A DNA stretch of 44,279 nucleotides, from assembly GCA_946482655.1 (NCBI GenBank), contig CAMLSA010000015.1:1-44279 (forward strand), given 5' to 3'. Position 1 is the first letter of the stretch; every line of letters begins with the position of its first letter. Made by a program: the position numbers and the translations under genes. The notes below the pieces were generated by a model. The model made no database searches. It was not told where the DNA came from and saw only the letters and a program-made list of their open reading frames with translations. This DNA comes from an uncultured Sphingomonas sp. (GTDB taxonomy: Bacteria; Pseudomonadota; Alphaproteobacteria; Sphingomonadales; Sphingomonadaceae). Below, piece by piece: positions 24,318 through 33,525 of the stretch.

Positions 24318-25211
24318 CTAGTCCTCGGACGGCTCCGGAGCGATCGGCGGATGCAGCAGCAGCCGCTTGACGCGCCGTTCGTCGGCGTCCGAAATCTCGA
24401 GCCGCCACCCGCTCGGATGTTCGACGATCTGCCCGATCTGTGGCACTTGCCCGGCAAGCGACGAGGCGAGGCCGCCCAGCGTTTCCACATCGTCCGCGAT
24501 GTCGGCCAGGCGCGGATCGATCAGCCGCGCGACATCCTCGAGCTCGGCGCGCCCATCGGCCGACCAGATCGAATCGCCGAGCGGCACCAGCAGGTCCTCC
24601 TCCTCCTCGTCATGCTCGTCCTCGATGTCGCCGACGATCTCCTCGACAAGATCTTCGATCGTCACCAGTCCGTCGGTGCCGCTATATTCGTTGAGGACGA
24701 TCGCGAGATGGGTGCGCGTCTCGCGCATCTCGGCGAGCAGGTCGAGAATCCGCATCGATGAAGGGACGTAGCGCGGCTGACGGATCAGGCCACCGATCGT
24801 CGCGGGGCGCGGCGCGCCGGTCGAAATGATCCGGAACACATCCTTCACATGGACCATTCCGATCACATGGTCGAGATCCTCGCTGTAGACCGGAAGCCGG
24901 CTATGCTCGGCCTCGGCGAAGCGCGTGACCAGCTCGTCGAAGCCGATCGTCTCCGGGACCGCGATGATGTCGCCGCGGGGAACGCCTATGTCGCCTACGG
25001 TGCGCTCGCCGAAATGCAGGATGTTGCGGAGCATCTCGCGCTCCGCGTGGGACAGGTCGTCGCCTTCGCCGTCCCCGCTGTCATGCTCCTCGATGACTTC
25101 TTCTATCTGGTCGCGCAGGCTGGGTTCTGGCTCGGGCAGGAAAAGCGAGCGCAGCCCGCGCCACCATCGTCCGCCGCTGTCCGCGGCGCTGCTACTGCTG
25201 TCGTCGGGCAT
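24318..25211 (-). CDS. corC: CorC/TlyC-type CBS-pair protein
   Basis: A 297-aa soluble protein. An acidic N-terminal linker leads into the first CBS domain (about residues 75-140, with HSRLPVYSEDLDHVIGMVHVKD), then the second (about 145-205, with LAIVLNEYSGTDGLVTIEDLVEEIVGDI). A C-terminal CorC_HlyC domain (about 220-290) completes the family order. Such proteins are linked to divalent-metal efflux and envelope functions; transport itself is not shown. In many alphaproteobacteria this gene follows ybeY directly, but here about 4 kb of unrelated genes lies between. No lnt gene follows. Confidence 0.92.
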   Translation of the reverse strand: MPDDSSSSAADSGGRWWRGLRSLFLPEPEPSLRDQIEEVIEEHDSGDGEGDDLSHAEREMLRNILHFGERTVGDIGVPRGDIIAVPETIGFDELVTRFAEAEHSRLPVYSEDLDHVIGMVHVKDVFRIISTGAPRPATIGGLIRQPRYVPSSMRILDLLAEMRETRTHLAIVLNEYSGTDGLVTIEDLVEEIVGDIEDEHDEEEEDLLVPLGDSIWSADGRAELEDVARLIDPRLADIADDVETLGGLASSLAGQVPQIGQIVEHPSGWRLEISDADERRVKRLLLHPPIAPEPSED

Positions 25212-25286
25212 CGTCTTTCTAGTGGGCCGTTCTCATCGGGTGATCGCTATCCGAAATGATGGCAGCGGGGCAATGGGGTTGTGGTG

Positions 25287-26822
25287 TCAGGCCGGCTCGA
25301 TCACGAAGATGTCGCCGTCGAAATCAATGATGTAGAGGTTGTTCGACTGATCGATGCCGAAACTCGCGACATTGTCGATGGTACCCGCATCGGGAGTAAA
25401 ATCGCGGATCGTGAACTGGCTCGACGGAACCGTCTGGCCGGGGATCAGCCGGCTCACCGGGACCGACCAGATATTGCCGTTGACGAAATCACCGAAGACA
25501 TATTGTCCCTTCAGCGCTTCGATCGGTCCGCGATAGACATAGCCGCCGGTCACCGATCCGCCCTCGATCGGGCCACTGCCATGCCCATATTCGGCGACCG
25601 GCGCGGTGAAGCCGGCATCATTCGCGCCCCCGTTGAAGGCGTGGGTGCCCTCGCGCAGGTTCCAGCCGAAATTGGCGCCGCCGTCGCCGACGCGCATCAG
25701 GTCGATCTCTTCGACGGCACCCTGGCCGACATCGCCGATCAGGAGTTGGTTGCTGGTGGGATCGAAGCTGTTGCGGAAAGGATTGCGCAGGCCATAGGCC
25801 CAGATCTCGGGTGCGCCGCCCGACGTTCCGAACGGATTGCCCGCGGGGATCGCATAGTCGCGCGCCGGATCGCCGGGAAAGCCGTCGCTGCCGACATCGA
25901 TCCGCAGCATCTTGCCGAGCAGGACGTTGCGGTTCTGCGCATTGCCATTGGGGTCGCCGCTGCCGCCGCCGTCGCCGCTCGCGACATAGAGCATGCTGTC
26001 CGGGCCGAAGCCGATCCAGCCGCCGTTGTGATTGGTGGCCCCGGGATGCGGGATCGACAGGATCATGTCGCCCGACGCGGGATCGGCGCGATCGCGATTG
26101 CCCGCGCTCGTGGCGTAGCGGCGGACTTCGTTCGTGCCCACAGCATTGGTCATATAGATGAAGAAGGTCCCGCTGGTAGCGAAATCGGGCGCGGTAGCGA
26201 AGCCGAGCAGCCCCCGCTCGCCGCTCGTGCTGATGATGCCCGACACGTCGAGGAAGGGATCGGCCGCGATCGCGCCGCTCGCCGGATTGACGATCCGGAT
26301 GCGTCCACCGCGCTGGACGACGAAAATCCGGCCCGAACCGTCGGGCACCGGCGCGACGAATAACGCCTCATCCAGCCCCGTCGCCACCCGTCGCACCCGG
26401 AAGGCGTCGCCGCCGCCATTGGTGACGGTGATGCTCAACGGCAATGTGGCCGTTGCCGTTCCGTCGCTGACCTGGATTTCGACCTGGTAGACATTGTCGC
26501 CATTGGCGTCGGCCGGGACTTCGAAATCGGGGCTGTTGACGAAACGGAGCGCGCCCGCGCCGCTGATCTGGAAGGCGGCGCGATCGGCCCCGCCGCTCAA
26601 CGAGAAGGTCAGCGCATTGCCTTCGGGATCGGTCGCCGTGGCGGTGTAGACGGTGCCGCTGCTGTTCTCGGCGACGCTGGCGGACCCGGCCGAGGTGAAG
26701 TTCGGTGGTTGGTTGGACGAGGGAATGCCGGGAGTCAGGCTATCGTTGCCGCCGCCACAGGATGGAAGCAGGAGGGCCGCGAGCAGGATCGCGCGATGGC
26801 GGATCAGCGACCGGACCAGCAT
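25287..26822 (-). CDS. lipoprotein with cadherin-like domain and glucose/sorbosone-dehydrogenase propeller
   Basis: A 511-aa lipoprotein (LLPSC, Cys22). Residues about 38-135 form a cadherin-like beta-sandwich (ENSSGTVYTATATDPEGNAL, then VEIQVSDGTATATLPLSITV). Residues about 145-510 form a GSDH propeller (RRVATGLDEALFVAPVPDGSG, ERGLLGFATAPDF, HNGGWIGFGPDSMLYVASGD, EIWAYGLRNPFRNSFDP, GWNLREG). The propeller resembles soluble aldose dehydrogenases and HHIP-like proteins; the conserved calcium/PQQ-site strings look intact, but cofactor use is unproven. The added adhesion-like domain suggests outer-surface anchoring. It is on the same strand as corC, 75 bp upstream of it. Confidence 0.87.
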   Translation of the reverse strand: MLVRSLIRHRAILLAALLLPSCGGGNDSLTPGIPSSNQPPNFTSAGSASVAENSSGTVYTATATDPEGNALTFSLSGGADRAAFQISGAGALRFVNSPDFEVPADANGDNVYQVEIQVSDGTATATLPLSITVTNGGGDAFRVRRVATGLDEALFVAPVPDGSGRIFVVQRGGRIRIVNPASGAIAADPFLDVSGIISTSGERGLLGFATAPDFATSGTFFIYMTNAVGTNEVRRYATSAGNRDRADPASGDMILSIPHPGATNHNGGWIGFGPDSMLYVASGDGGGSGDPNGNAQNRNVLLGKMLRIDVGSDGFPGDPARDYAIPAGNPFGTSGGAPEIWAYGLRNPFRNSFDPTSNQLLIGDVGQGAVEEIDLMRVGDGGANFGWNLREGTHAFNGGANDAGFTAPVAEYGHGSGPIEGGSVTGGYVYRGPIEALKGQYVFGDFVNGNIWSVPVSRLIPGQTVPSSQFTIRDFTPDAGTIDNVASFGIDQSNNLYIIDFDGDIFVIEPA

Positions 26823-26890
26823 TCAGGCTCTCCTCATTCCCCAAAGGAGGCTCCCCCACAGGCCAATCTATGGGAAAGCGGGCAGCCGGT

Positions 26891-27742
26891 CTAGTTCGCC
26901 CAGTCCGCCAATATCCTGCCATTCTCGGGATCTTCGAACGCTACGTTGGTGAATTGGACGGCGATCAGGCAGGTCGGCGGCATCGCAGCGCCATTGTCGC
27001 GGCAGTGGACCGGCTGGCCATCGGTAAAGCCGGCTATGCGCCCGGCGATGATCAGGTTGAACTGGCGCGGAGCATCGGGAATATCGGCTTGCTCCTTCAC
27101 CGTGGCGGAATAGGGACGGGATCCCCGGCGGAGCGTGCGCGGCGTGTCGGGCGCGAAAAACTGGGCGATACCCAGGCTCGGGCGTGGCGGGTCCCCTTCC
27201 GGGGGTGAGGAAGCGGGTGCGGGGCAGGTCTCCGCACTGGTCCAGGGGCGTTCGATCCAGAAACCCTCCACCGCCTCATAGGGTATGTCGCCCGCCACCG
27301 CCCTCAGCCAGTCGAGCTCGGCCCATTGCTCCGGCCGCGCGCGAAGACGCAGGGCCTTGGTACCGGGATTGAAGGTCCAGCCGGCCCAGGGCTGGTCTGC
27401 CGATTTGCCCAGCTCATCGGCCGGTCCGTCACAGCCAAAGGGTAGCCGGATGGTGAAGCTCCTGCCCACCATCTCCTTATTTGCCTCGGGTAGCGGCTGA
27501 CCGCTCGCCACCGCGTCGGCGGCGAGATCGGCGGCAAGCAGCAACGCCCGCCGATCGAGGCGGGGCAAGGCCCCGGACAACCGGGGCGGCGCGGGCTTGT
27601 CCACCAGCGGCGGCGGAGCCGGAGCGGGCGGCGGCGCAGGCGCATCTCCGCGCCGCAAGGCGAGAATCGCGAGTCCCACAACCACGATAGCGGCGACGAG
27701 CCCCGCTATCGGCTTCGCGGCATTGAGACTCCAACGCGTCAT
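26891..27742 (-). CDS. membrane-anchored protein of unknown function
   Basis: A 283-aa protein with one TM segment near residues 11-28. A Pro/Ala-rich linker follows (about 33-60), then a globular periplasmic part with four cysteines and no domain I recognise. Recurrent features are FTIRLPFGCDGPADE near residue 97, FWIERPWTSAETCP near 160 and a C-terminal VQFTNVAFEDPENG. The topology, with the bulk outside after a short cytoplasmic start, suggests an envelope protein. It is 68 bp upstream of the cadherin-propeller lipoprotein gene on the same strand and divergent from the SLC13 permease gene. Function is unknown. Confidence 0.7.
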   Translation of the reverse strand: MTRWSLNAAKPIAGLVAAIVVVGLAILALRRGDAPAPPPAPAPPPLVDKPAPPRLSGALPRLDRRALLLAADLAADAVASGQPLPEANKEMVGRSFTIRLPFGCDGPADELGKSADQPWAGWTFNPGTKALRLRARPEQWAELDWLRAVAGDIPYEAVEGFWIERPWTSAETCPAPASSPPEGDPPRPSLGIAQFFAPDTPRTLRRGSRPYSATVKEQADIPDAPRQFNLIIAGRIAGFTDGQPVHCRDNGAAMPPTCLIAVQFTNVAFEDPENGRILADWAN

Positions 27743-27859
27743 CGGCCGATCCTAGCAGCAACATGCCTCCGACATGAACCGGCAATTTAAGAGGTTGATC
27801 CCTCCTATGGGCGTTTGCCATCTCCTCCGTCGCCCGCATTATGCTACCGCCACGTCAAC

Positions 27860-29173
27860 ATGACCGTCGAACAGATCATAACTCTTATCGTCCTGGCCGG
27901 CGTCATCGCGGCTCTGATCTGGGACAAGGTGCGCTCCGACGTGGTCGCCCTGGGTGGCGCGGCGATCCTGCTGCTCAGCGGTGCCGTCCGTCCCAGCGAA
28001 GTGCAGGCGGCGTTCGGCAGCCCGGCCATCGTCACCCTGGCCTCGCTCTTCGTCATAGCTCATGCGATGGAGCTGGCCGGTCTGCTCGACTTCCTCATCC
28101 GCAAGGCGGTCAATCTCTGCCGCCGCGTTGGATCCGCTGGGGTGTGGATGCTGCTCGGCCTGTGCGGGGTGGCCTCGGGATTTCTCAACAACACGCCGAT
28201 CGTCGTGCTGGCGGCGCCGATAGTACGCGACGTCGCCACATCCTTAAGGATCGATCCGCGCCGTTTCCTGATGCCGCTCTCCTATATCGCAGTGCTAGGC
28301 GGGTGCTGTACGCTGATCGGGACCTCGACGAACCTGCTGGTCGACGACATGGCGCGCGCGTCGGGTCAGCCGCCGTTCGGCATCTTCGAGATCACACCCG
28401 TGGGCCTGATCGTCGCGATCACGGGCGGTGTCTATCTGCTGCTGGTTTCGAAGAGCCTGCTGACCTATCGGCCGGTTCCGGAAACGGCGGAGCCGCTGCC
28501 GCGGCATGCGGTCACCCATATCGACATTGCCGGAGACTCGCTTGGCGACCCGCGCGATTTCATGGAGGAAAGGCCGCTGCAGCGGTTCAAGGCGGTGGCC
28601 TCGGTGCTGGTCTTCGTGGGCGTGGTGTTGTTCGCCGCGCTGAATGTGGCGCCGATTGCGGCGACCGCCTTCGCCGGCGCCGTACTGCTGATCCTGATCC
28701 GGGTGATCAGTCCGGACGAAGCCTATGGCGGGTTGCGACCGCACATATTGCTGCTGATCGCCGGTATGGTCGTGGTGGGAATCGCCCTGGAGCAGACCGG
28801 GCTGGCCGCGGCGGCGACCGATGCGCTGGTGGGTTCGGTCGTGTCGGTCGGACCCCTGACGGCGTTGATCCTGCTATATGGCGGGACGCTGCTGCTCACC
28901 GAACTCCTGTCCAATGCCACCGTGGCGGTTCTGGTTACGCCGGTCGCGGTCGCGCTCGCCGAGAGCCTGGCGGTGAACCCCCGCCCGTTTCTCGTCGCGA
29001 TAATGCTGGCTGCCAGCGCCGCCTTCGCGACGCCGTTCGGCTATCAAACCAACGTTCTGGTGTATCAGATGGGAGGTTACCGCTATTTGGATTTCATGCG
29101 GGTCGGATTGCCGCTGAACCTGATCACCTGGGTCGTCGGCGTCGCGGCGATCCACTGGATGTTCCCGTTCTGA
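27860..29173 (+). CDS. SLC13/ArsB-type permease, short form
   Basis: A 437-aa integral membrane protein with about 10-12 hydrophobic segments. The two inverted-repeat signature loops are visible: FLNNTPIVVLAAPIV and CTLIGTSTNLLVDD in the first half, LTELLSNATVAVLVTPVAV and TPFGYQTNVLVYQMGGY in the second. This is the divalent anion:Na+ symporter (SLC13, CitMHS/ArsB superfamily) layout. Many bacterial SLC13 permeases carry two TrkA_C (RCK_C) domains between the halves; only a short loop (about residues 205-245) is present here. Substrate is unknown (sulfate, dicarboxylate or other anion). The start at MTVEQII was chosen because a membrane helix begins right after it. Confidence 0.88.
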   Translation: MTVEQIITLIVLAGVIAALIWDKVRSDVVALGGAAILLLSGAVRPSEVQAAFGSPAIVTLASLFVIAHAMELAGLLDFLIRKAVNLCRRVGSAGVWMLLGLCGVASGFLNNTPIVVLAAPIVRDVATSLRIDPRRFLMPLSYIAVLGGCCTLIGTSTNLLVDDMARASGQPPFGIFEITPVGLIVAITGGVYLLLVSKSLLTYRPVPETAEPLPRHAVTHIDIAGDSLGDPRDFMEERPLQRFKAVASVLVFVGVVLFAALNVAPIAATAFAGAVLLILIRVISPDEAYGGLRPHILLLIAGMVVVGIALEQTGLAAAATDALVGSVVSVGPLTALILLYGGTLLLTELLSNATVAVLVTPVAVALAESLAVNPRPFLVAIMLAASAAFATPFGYQTNVLVYQMGGYRYLDFMRVGLPLNLITWVVGVAAIHWMFPF

Positions 29174-29179
29174 TGCCGG

Positions 29180-29689
29180 TCAGCTCTCGGTCACTACATA
29201 GGGATCGGCGATGCCGAGCGTGGCCAGCGCGGCGCGTTCCAGATCCTCCATTGCTTCGGCCTCGTCGTCAGCCATATGGTCGAAACCGAGCAGATGGAGC
29301 GCGCCATGCACGATCAGATGTGTGGCGTGCTCGGCGGCCGTTACACCCTTCCCGGCCGCCTCGCGCTCGCAGACGCTCCGTGCGAGGATGATGTCGCCGA
29401 GCAGCACCTCGCCATCGTCGCTATTGTCCAGCGATCCGAGCAGATCGTCCTGCACCATGGGAAAGCTCAGCACATTGGTCGGTTTGTCCTTCCCGCGATA
29501 TTGCCGATTGAGCGCCTGCACTTCATTGTCGTCGGTCAGCCGGACCGAGATCTCGGCGGTGTAGGCGGTGGTCAGCATCGCGGCATAGGGGCTGATCCGC
29601 AGCGCGGCGGCGACCGCTCCGGTGGCGAGGGCCTCCCAATCCGTGGCGGCATCCCAGCCCGGCTCGCTCTGGACGGCGACTTCGATCAC
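29180..29689 (-). CDS. ybeY: endoribonuclease YbeY
   Basis: A 169-aa protein with the zinc motif HGALHLLGFDH (H-X3-H-X5-H) near residue 130. The family segment LNRQYRGKDKPTNVLSFPM is at about 62-80. YbeY is a metal-dependent RNase in 16S rRNA 3' maturation and ribosome quality control. It overlaps phoH by 4 bp (ATGA), the standard phoH-ybeY pair. Its stop faces the convergent permease gene after 6 bp. Confidence 0.96.
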   Translation of the reverse strand: MIEVAVQSEPGWDAATDWEALATGAVAAALRISPYAAMLTTAYTAEISVRLTDDNEVQALNRQYRGKDKPTNVLSFPMVQDDLLGSLDNSDDGEVLLGDIILARSVCEREAAGKGVTAAEHATHLIVHGALHLLGFDHMADDEAEAMEDLERAALATLGIADPYVVTES

Positions 29690-30684
29690 GCGTCGTCCGG
29701 CCCTTCATAGGCCTCGACGATGCGGCCGACGATCGGGTGGCGGACGACATCGGCGGCGCCGAAGCGGATCGTCGCGATGCCTTCGATGCCCTCGAGCTTG
29801 CCGACCGCATCGGCGAGACCCGACTTCCCGATGTCGGGCAGGTCGATCTGGCGCGGATCGCCGCACACCACCATCCGGCTGTTCTGGCCAAAGCGGGTGA
29901 GAAACATCTTCATCTGCGCCGGCGTGGTGTTCTGCGCCTCGTCGAGAATCACGAAGGCATCGCCCAACGTCCGGCCGCGCATGAAGGCGATCGGGGCGAT
30001 CTCGATCTCGCCGCTCGCGATGCGACGCTCGACCTGCTCGGTCGGCAGCATGTCATAAAGGGCGTCATAGAGCGGGCGGAGATAGGGATCGACCTTCTCC
30101 TTCATGTCGCCGGGCAGGAAGCCGAGCCGCTCGCCGGCCTCGACCGCGGGGCGCGACAGGATCAGCCGGTCGACCGTGCCCTGGATCAGCTGCTGCACTG
30201 CCTGCGCCACCGCCAGATAGGTCTTTCCCGTGCCGGCGGGGCCCAACGCGAAGATGATGTCCGAACGGTTGAGCGCCTCCATGTAGCGGATCTGGGTGGC
30301 GGAGCGTGGGACGATCGTCTTCTTGCGCGTGCGGATCATCACCTTGGGCGGATCCGAGACGTCGTTGCGGATGATGCCGTCGAGCGTCGGTTCGGCCGAC
30401 ATCGCGATCACCGCCTCGACCGCGCCGCTGTCGAGGTCCTGGCCCTGGACGATGCGGTTGTAGAGCCCTGTCAGCACTTCGCGAGCCCGCGCCGCGGCTT
30501 CGGCCTCACCCTCGATCTGCAGCTTGTTGCCGCGCGCCGCGATATAGACCCCGAGCCGGTTCTCGATCGCCACCAGATTCTGATCGAATTCGCCGAATAA
30601 TCGGCCGAGCAGCTGGGGTTTGTCGAACATGATGTCTAGCCGGGCGCGATCTCCGGCCTGCGCGGGAACTGGCTTGCGCGACAT
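29686..30684 (-). CDS. PhoH family ATPase (PhoH-like/YbeZ)
   Basis: A 332-aa cytoplasmic ATPase. An N-terminal KH-like region (about 20-100) precedes the PhoH P-loop domain, with Walker A GPAGTGKT near residue 145 and Walker B VILDEAQNTTPAQ near 245. It is the usual partner of YbeY, thought to act in RNA metabolism as an ATPase/helicase-like protein. The start at MSRKPVPAQ (30684) is preferred; an ATG at 30729 would add 15 residues of low conservation. It is third-party linked to miaB upstream, as in many proteobacteria. Confidence 0.94.
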   Translation of the reverse strand: MSRKPVPAQAGDRARLDIMFDKPQLLGRLFGEFDQNLVAIENRLGVYIAARGNKLQIEGEAEAAARAREVLTGLYNRIVQGQDLDSGAVEAVIAMSAEPTLDGIIRNDVSDPPKVMIRTRKKTIVPRSATQIRYMEALNRSDIIFALGPAGTGKTYLAVAQAVQQLIQGTVDRLILSRPAVEAGERLGFLPGDMKEKVDPYLRPLYDALYDMLPTEQVERRIASGEIEIAPIAFMRGRTLGDAFVILDEAQNTTPAQMKMFLTRFGQNSRMVVCGDPRQIDLPDIGKSGLADAVGKLEGIEGIATIRFGAADVVRHPIVGRIVEAYEGPDDA

Positions 30685-30843
30685 AAGGGGTGGCGGCTTC
30701 CTTTCCTTGCGGCTCCGGATGGAGCTCATCCGGTCACAACGATCCTACGCACATTTGGACCCGTGCGAAGGGAAAAGCGGCGGAACGCTCCACTTATCCA
30801 CCGTTGTTGTGGCGGATGGGTGACGCCGCGATCAATCGTTGCC

Positions 30844-30857
30844 CCGGCGTTCGCCGG
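30844..30857. repeat. short palindrome in the phoH-miaB gap
   Basis: CCGGCG-TT-CGCCGG (30844-30857) lies in the 185-bp gap between miaB and phoH, followed by ACGACG. It resembles one arm of the dispersed CCGGC-type repeats seen elsewhere in the window. The rest of the gap (30685-30869) contains no gene I can support. Confidence 0.35.
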
Positions 30858-30869
30858 ACGACGCAAGGT

Positions 30870-32207
30870 TCAGGCCGCCCTACGCTCCGCGACGATCACT
30901 CCGCTCACGCTGTTCGGGCCCGCCGCGACGATGTCGACCATGACCAACTCGCCGATCGCAGCGCCGTCCTCGACGATCACCGACTGGAGCCAGGGCGATT
31001 TGCCGATCCGCTGGCCGGCCTTCTTGCCGTCGCGCTCGATCAGCACCTCGCAGCGCCGGCCCACGGTGGCGAGGTTGAAGCCGTGCTGCTGCTCGTTGAG
31101 CAGCGCCTGGAGGCGCTGCAGCCGCTCGTCCATCAGGTCCGGCTCGACCTGTCCGGGCATCGTCGCAGCGGGCGTACCGGGGCGCGGGCTATATTTGAAG
31201 CTGAATGCCTGGGCGTGCCGCACCGCCCGGACGATGCGGAGCGTCGCGGCGAAATCGGCTTCGGTCTCGCCGGGGAAGCCGACGATGAAGTCGCCCGAGA
31301 TGGCGATGTCCGGCCGAACGGCGCGGACGCGCTCGATCAGCTTGAGATAGCTCGCGACGTCATGGCTGCGGTTCATCGCCTTCAGGATCCGGTCCGATCC
31401 CGCCTGCACGGGAAGATGAAGGAAGGGCATCAGCTTCGCGATATCGCCATGCGCTTCGATAAGACCGTCGCTCATGTCGTTTGGATGGCTGGTGGTGTAG
31501 CGTATGCGGGCGAGGCCCGGCAGTGCGTCGAGGGCACGGATCAGCCCTTCGAGTCCCTGGGCGCGTCCCTTGTCGTCGGCGCCGGTCCAGGCGTTGACGT
31601 TCTGGCCGAGCAGGGTGATCTCGCGCGCGCCGGCGTCGATCAGCGCCTTCGCCTCATCGATGATAGCGCTCCACGGGCGCGAAATCTCGGCGCCGCGGGT
31701 ATAGGGCACGACGCAATAGGTGCAGAATTTGTCGCAGCCTTCCTGGACGGTGAGGAAGGCGCTCGGCCCAGGGCGGCGGCGGCCGGGCAGCGCATCGAAT
31801 TTGGAGGCGGCGGGCATGTCGGTGTCGAGCGCGCGCTTGCCGGCGGTCGCATCGGCCACCAGCTGGGGCAGATTGTGATAGGCCTGCGGGCCGACGACTA
31901 TGTCGACGGCCGGCGCTCGGCGCGGGATCTCGGCGCCCTCCGCCTGGGCGACGCAGCCGGCCACCGCGATCATCGGCCGCTCGCCTTCCGCCTTCTTCAC
32001 GATTCGGCCGATGTCCGAATAGACTTTCTCGGCCGCCTTTTCGCGGATGTGGCAGGTGTTGAGGACGATCAGATCGGCGTCCTCGGTGCTGTCCGCGGCG
32101 CGCATGCCGCCGGCCTCGAGCAATTCGGCCATGCGGGAGCCGTCATAGGCGTTCATCTGGCAGCCGAACGACTTGACGTGGAAGCTCTTGGGAACGGGAC
32201 GCGACAT
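30870..32207 (-). CDS. miaB: tRNA-2-methylthio-N6-dimethylallyladenosine synthase
   Basis: A 445-aa radical-SAM methylthiotransferase. The N-terminal MTTase domain has the three cluster cysteines in [18 protein letters not shown] and AGCVAQAEG. The radical-SAM motif GCDKFCTYC (CxxxCxxC) is near residue 155, followed by VVPYTRG. A C-terminal TRAM domain occupies about 375-440. It adds the methylthio group to i6A37 of tRNAs reading UNN codons. It is 8 bp downstream of the acyltransferase gene and precedes phoH. Confidence 0.97.
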   Translation of the reverse strand: MSRPVPKSFHVKSFGCQMNAYDGSRMAELLEAGGMRAADSTEDADLIVLNTCHIREKAAEKVYSDIGRIVKKAEGERPMIAVAGCVAQAEGAEIPRRAPAVDIVVGPQAYHNLPQLVADATAGKRALDTDMPAASKFDALPGRRRPGPSAFLTVQEGCDKFCTYCVVPYTRGAEISRPWSAIIDEAKALIDAGAREITLLGQNVNAWTGADDKGRAQGLEGLIRALDALPGLARIRYTTSHPNDMSDGLIEAHGDIAKLMPFLHLPVQAGSDRILKAMNRSHDVASYLKLIERVRAVRPDIAISGDFIVGFPGETEADFAATLRIVRAVRHAQAFSFKYSPRPGTPAATMPGQVEPDLMDERLQRLQALLNEQQHGFNLATVGRRCEVLIERDGKKAGQRIGKSPWLQSVIVEDGAAIGELVMVDIVAAGPNSVSGVIVAERRAA

Positions 32208-32215
32208 AGCGGCGC

Positions 32216-32998
32216 CTATAGGCGAAGAATGGGCAAACCGAAAGTGGCCGTGCCCTTCTCTCCCCGCGCCCCGGTGGAGGAGGCGAGCCCAAGCGCCTCG
32301 GCGATCGCTGCCTGCGCCTGCGCCGCGAGCTGTTTGCGGTCATCGGAAGGTGGCAGTGGGGGCAGGAACGTCAGTGTGCAGCGCAGGCCGCCCGGCCGCG
32401 CGAGCACCTTCGCCGCATTGGGCCCCAGATCCTCGTCGCCCGTCCAGGAGATCTCCACCGCAGCCGTGCCATAGTCGATCGCCACCGGCTGGACGAGAAT
32501 TCCGGGCGGCGGCGGCGCGACCGACGCAAACAAGGCGGGACGGAAGGGTAAGAGGGTGGTGCCGTCGCCGGTGGTGCCCTCGGGAAACAGGGTGACCGGC
32601 TTATGGCCGATCAGTGCCAGGCTGAGTCGGTCGGCTTGGCCTCGCGCCGTGCGGCGGCTTTCCCGATCGATGAAGATGGTTCCGCCGATCCTCGCCAGCA
32701 TTCCGACTAGAGGCCAGCGGCTGACATCGTCCTTCGAGACGAACAAGGTCGGCACCGCGCCACCGAGCGCCAATATGTCGAGCCAGCTGACGTGATTGGC
32801 GACGTAGAGGACGTCGTGGTGGACCGGCGTTCCCTCGACTCGCACGTCGAGGCCCATTGCCTCGCCGAACCACCGCATGAAAAAACGCGGCCATCCGATC
32901 CTTCGGCGAAACGGCCCGCTCAAGGCATATCCGGCTAGGCAGAAGCCGAGCACCGACAGCGCGAGAACGACTCGGGCGATAGTCCGGGTTCGCGCCAA
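32216..32998 (-). CDS. 1-acyl-glycerol-3-phosphate acyltransferase-like protein (PlsC family)
   Basis: A 260-aa membrane-associated acyltransferase with a hydrophobic N-terminus (about residues 7-28). It has the four-block PlsC layout: NHVSWLD (HX4D, near residue 75), [12 protein letters not shown] (block II), [10 protein letters not shown] (block III) and VQPVAIDYG (block IV). It transfers an acyl chain to a lysophospholipid or a related acceptor such as an ornithine lipid. It is packed between fur (7 bp) and miaB (8 bp), likely one transcript. Confidence 0.92.
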   Translation of the reverse strand: MARTRTIARVVLALSVLGFCLAGYALSGPFRRRIGWPRFFMRWFGEAMGLDVRVEGTPVHHDVLYVANHVSWLDILALGGAVPTLFVSKDDVSRWPLVGMLARIGGTIFIDRESRRTARGQADRLSLALIGHKPVTLFPEGTTGDGTTLLPFRPALFASVAPPPPGILVQPVAIDYGTAAVEISWTGDEDLGPNAAKVLARPGGLRCTLTFLPPLPPSDDRKQLAAQAQAAIAEALGLASSTGARGEKGTATFGLPILRL

Positions 32999-33005
32999 GG
33001 ATGCG

Positions 33006-33428
33006 CTATTTCTCGCGGGAGGCCGAAACGCCGTAAAGTTCGAGCCGATGATCGACGAGTCGGAAGCCGAGCTTCTCGGCGATGCGGCGCTGGAGCTCTT
33101 CGAGGTCGCGGTCGACGAACTCGATCACTTCGCCGGTTTCGACGTTGATCAGATGATCATGGTGCGCTTCGGGGGCCGCTTCGTAGCGCGAACGGCCGTC
33201 GCCGAAATCATGGCGCTCGAGAATGCCTGCATCTTCGAACAGCCGAACGGTGCGATAGACGGTCGCGATCGAGATGCCCGGATCGATCGCCGAGGCGCGC
33301 TGGTGGAGCAGCTCGACATCGGGATGGTCTTCGGCATCCGACAATACCCGCGCGATCACGCGCCTTTGCTCGGTGATGCGAAGCCCTTTTTCGTGGCAGA
33401 GCTGTTCGATGTCGATCCTGGCTGTCAT
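33006..33428 (-). CDS. fur: ferric uptake regulator family protein
   Basis: A 140-aa Fur-family repressor. The winged helix spans about residues 10-85 (LRITEQRRVIARVLSDAEDHP, then ISIATVYRTVRLFEDAGIL), followed by the metal-binding HHDHLINVETGEVIEF dimerisation domain. The CxxC zinc knuckle of gammaproteobacterial Fur is replaced by NVET, as is usual in alphaproteobacteria, where Fur proteins may answer to iron or manganese (Mur). The ATG at 33428 was chosen; the open frame upstream is GC-shadow. It heads the plsC-miaB group. Confidence 0.93.
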   Translation of the reverse strand: MTARIDIEQLCHEKGLRITEQRRVIARVLSDAEDHPDVELLHQRASAIDPGISIATVYRTVRLFEDAGILERHDFGDGRSRYEAAPEAHHDHLINVETGEVIEFVDRDLEELQRRIAEKLGFRLVDHRLELYGVSASREK

Positions 33429-33476
33429 GACACGCCTGTTAGCCGTATTGCACCCGCGAACACAAGGCGACCGACC

Positions 33477-33515
33477 CAAAAACGCGCCGGGGAAGGGATT
33501 TCTCCCTTCCCCGGC
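33477..33515 (-). terminator. strong rho-independent terminator of mucR
   Basis: On the minus strand a perfect 13-bp stem (33503-33515 with 33486-33498) and a 4-nt loop are followed by GCGTTTTTGG, i.e. a five-T run. It sits directly after the mucR stop and insulates it from fur. Confidence 0.92.
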
Positions 33516-33525
33516 GATTCTCGGA

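Noticed and set aside
30690..32474. A 594-codon plus-strand open frame opposite miaB.
   Set aside because: miaB on the minus strand has all cluster cysteines and domains. The plus-strand translation is Arg/Asp/Gly-rich without motifs, a typical antisense shadow in GC-rich DNA.
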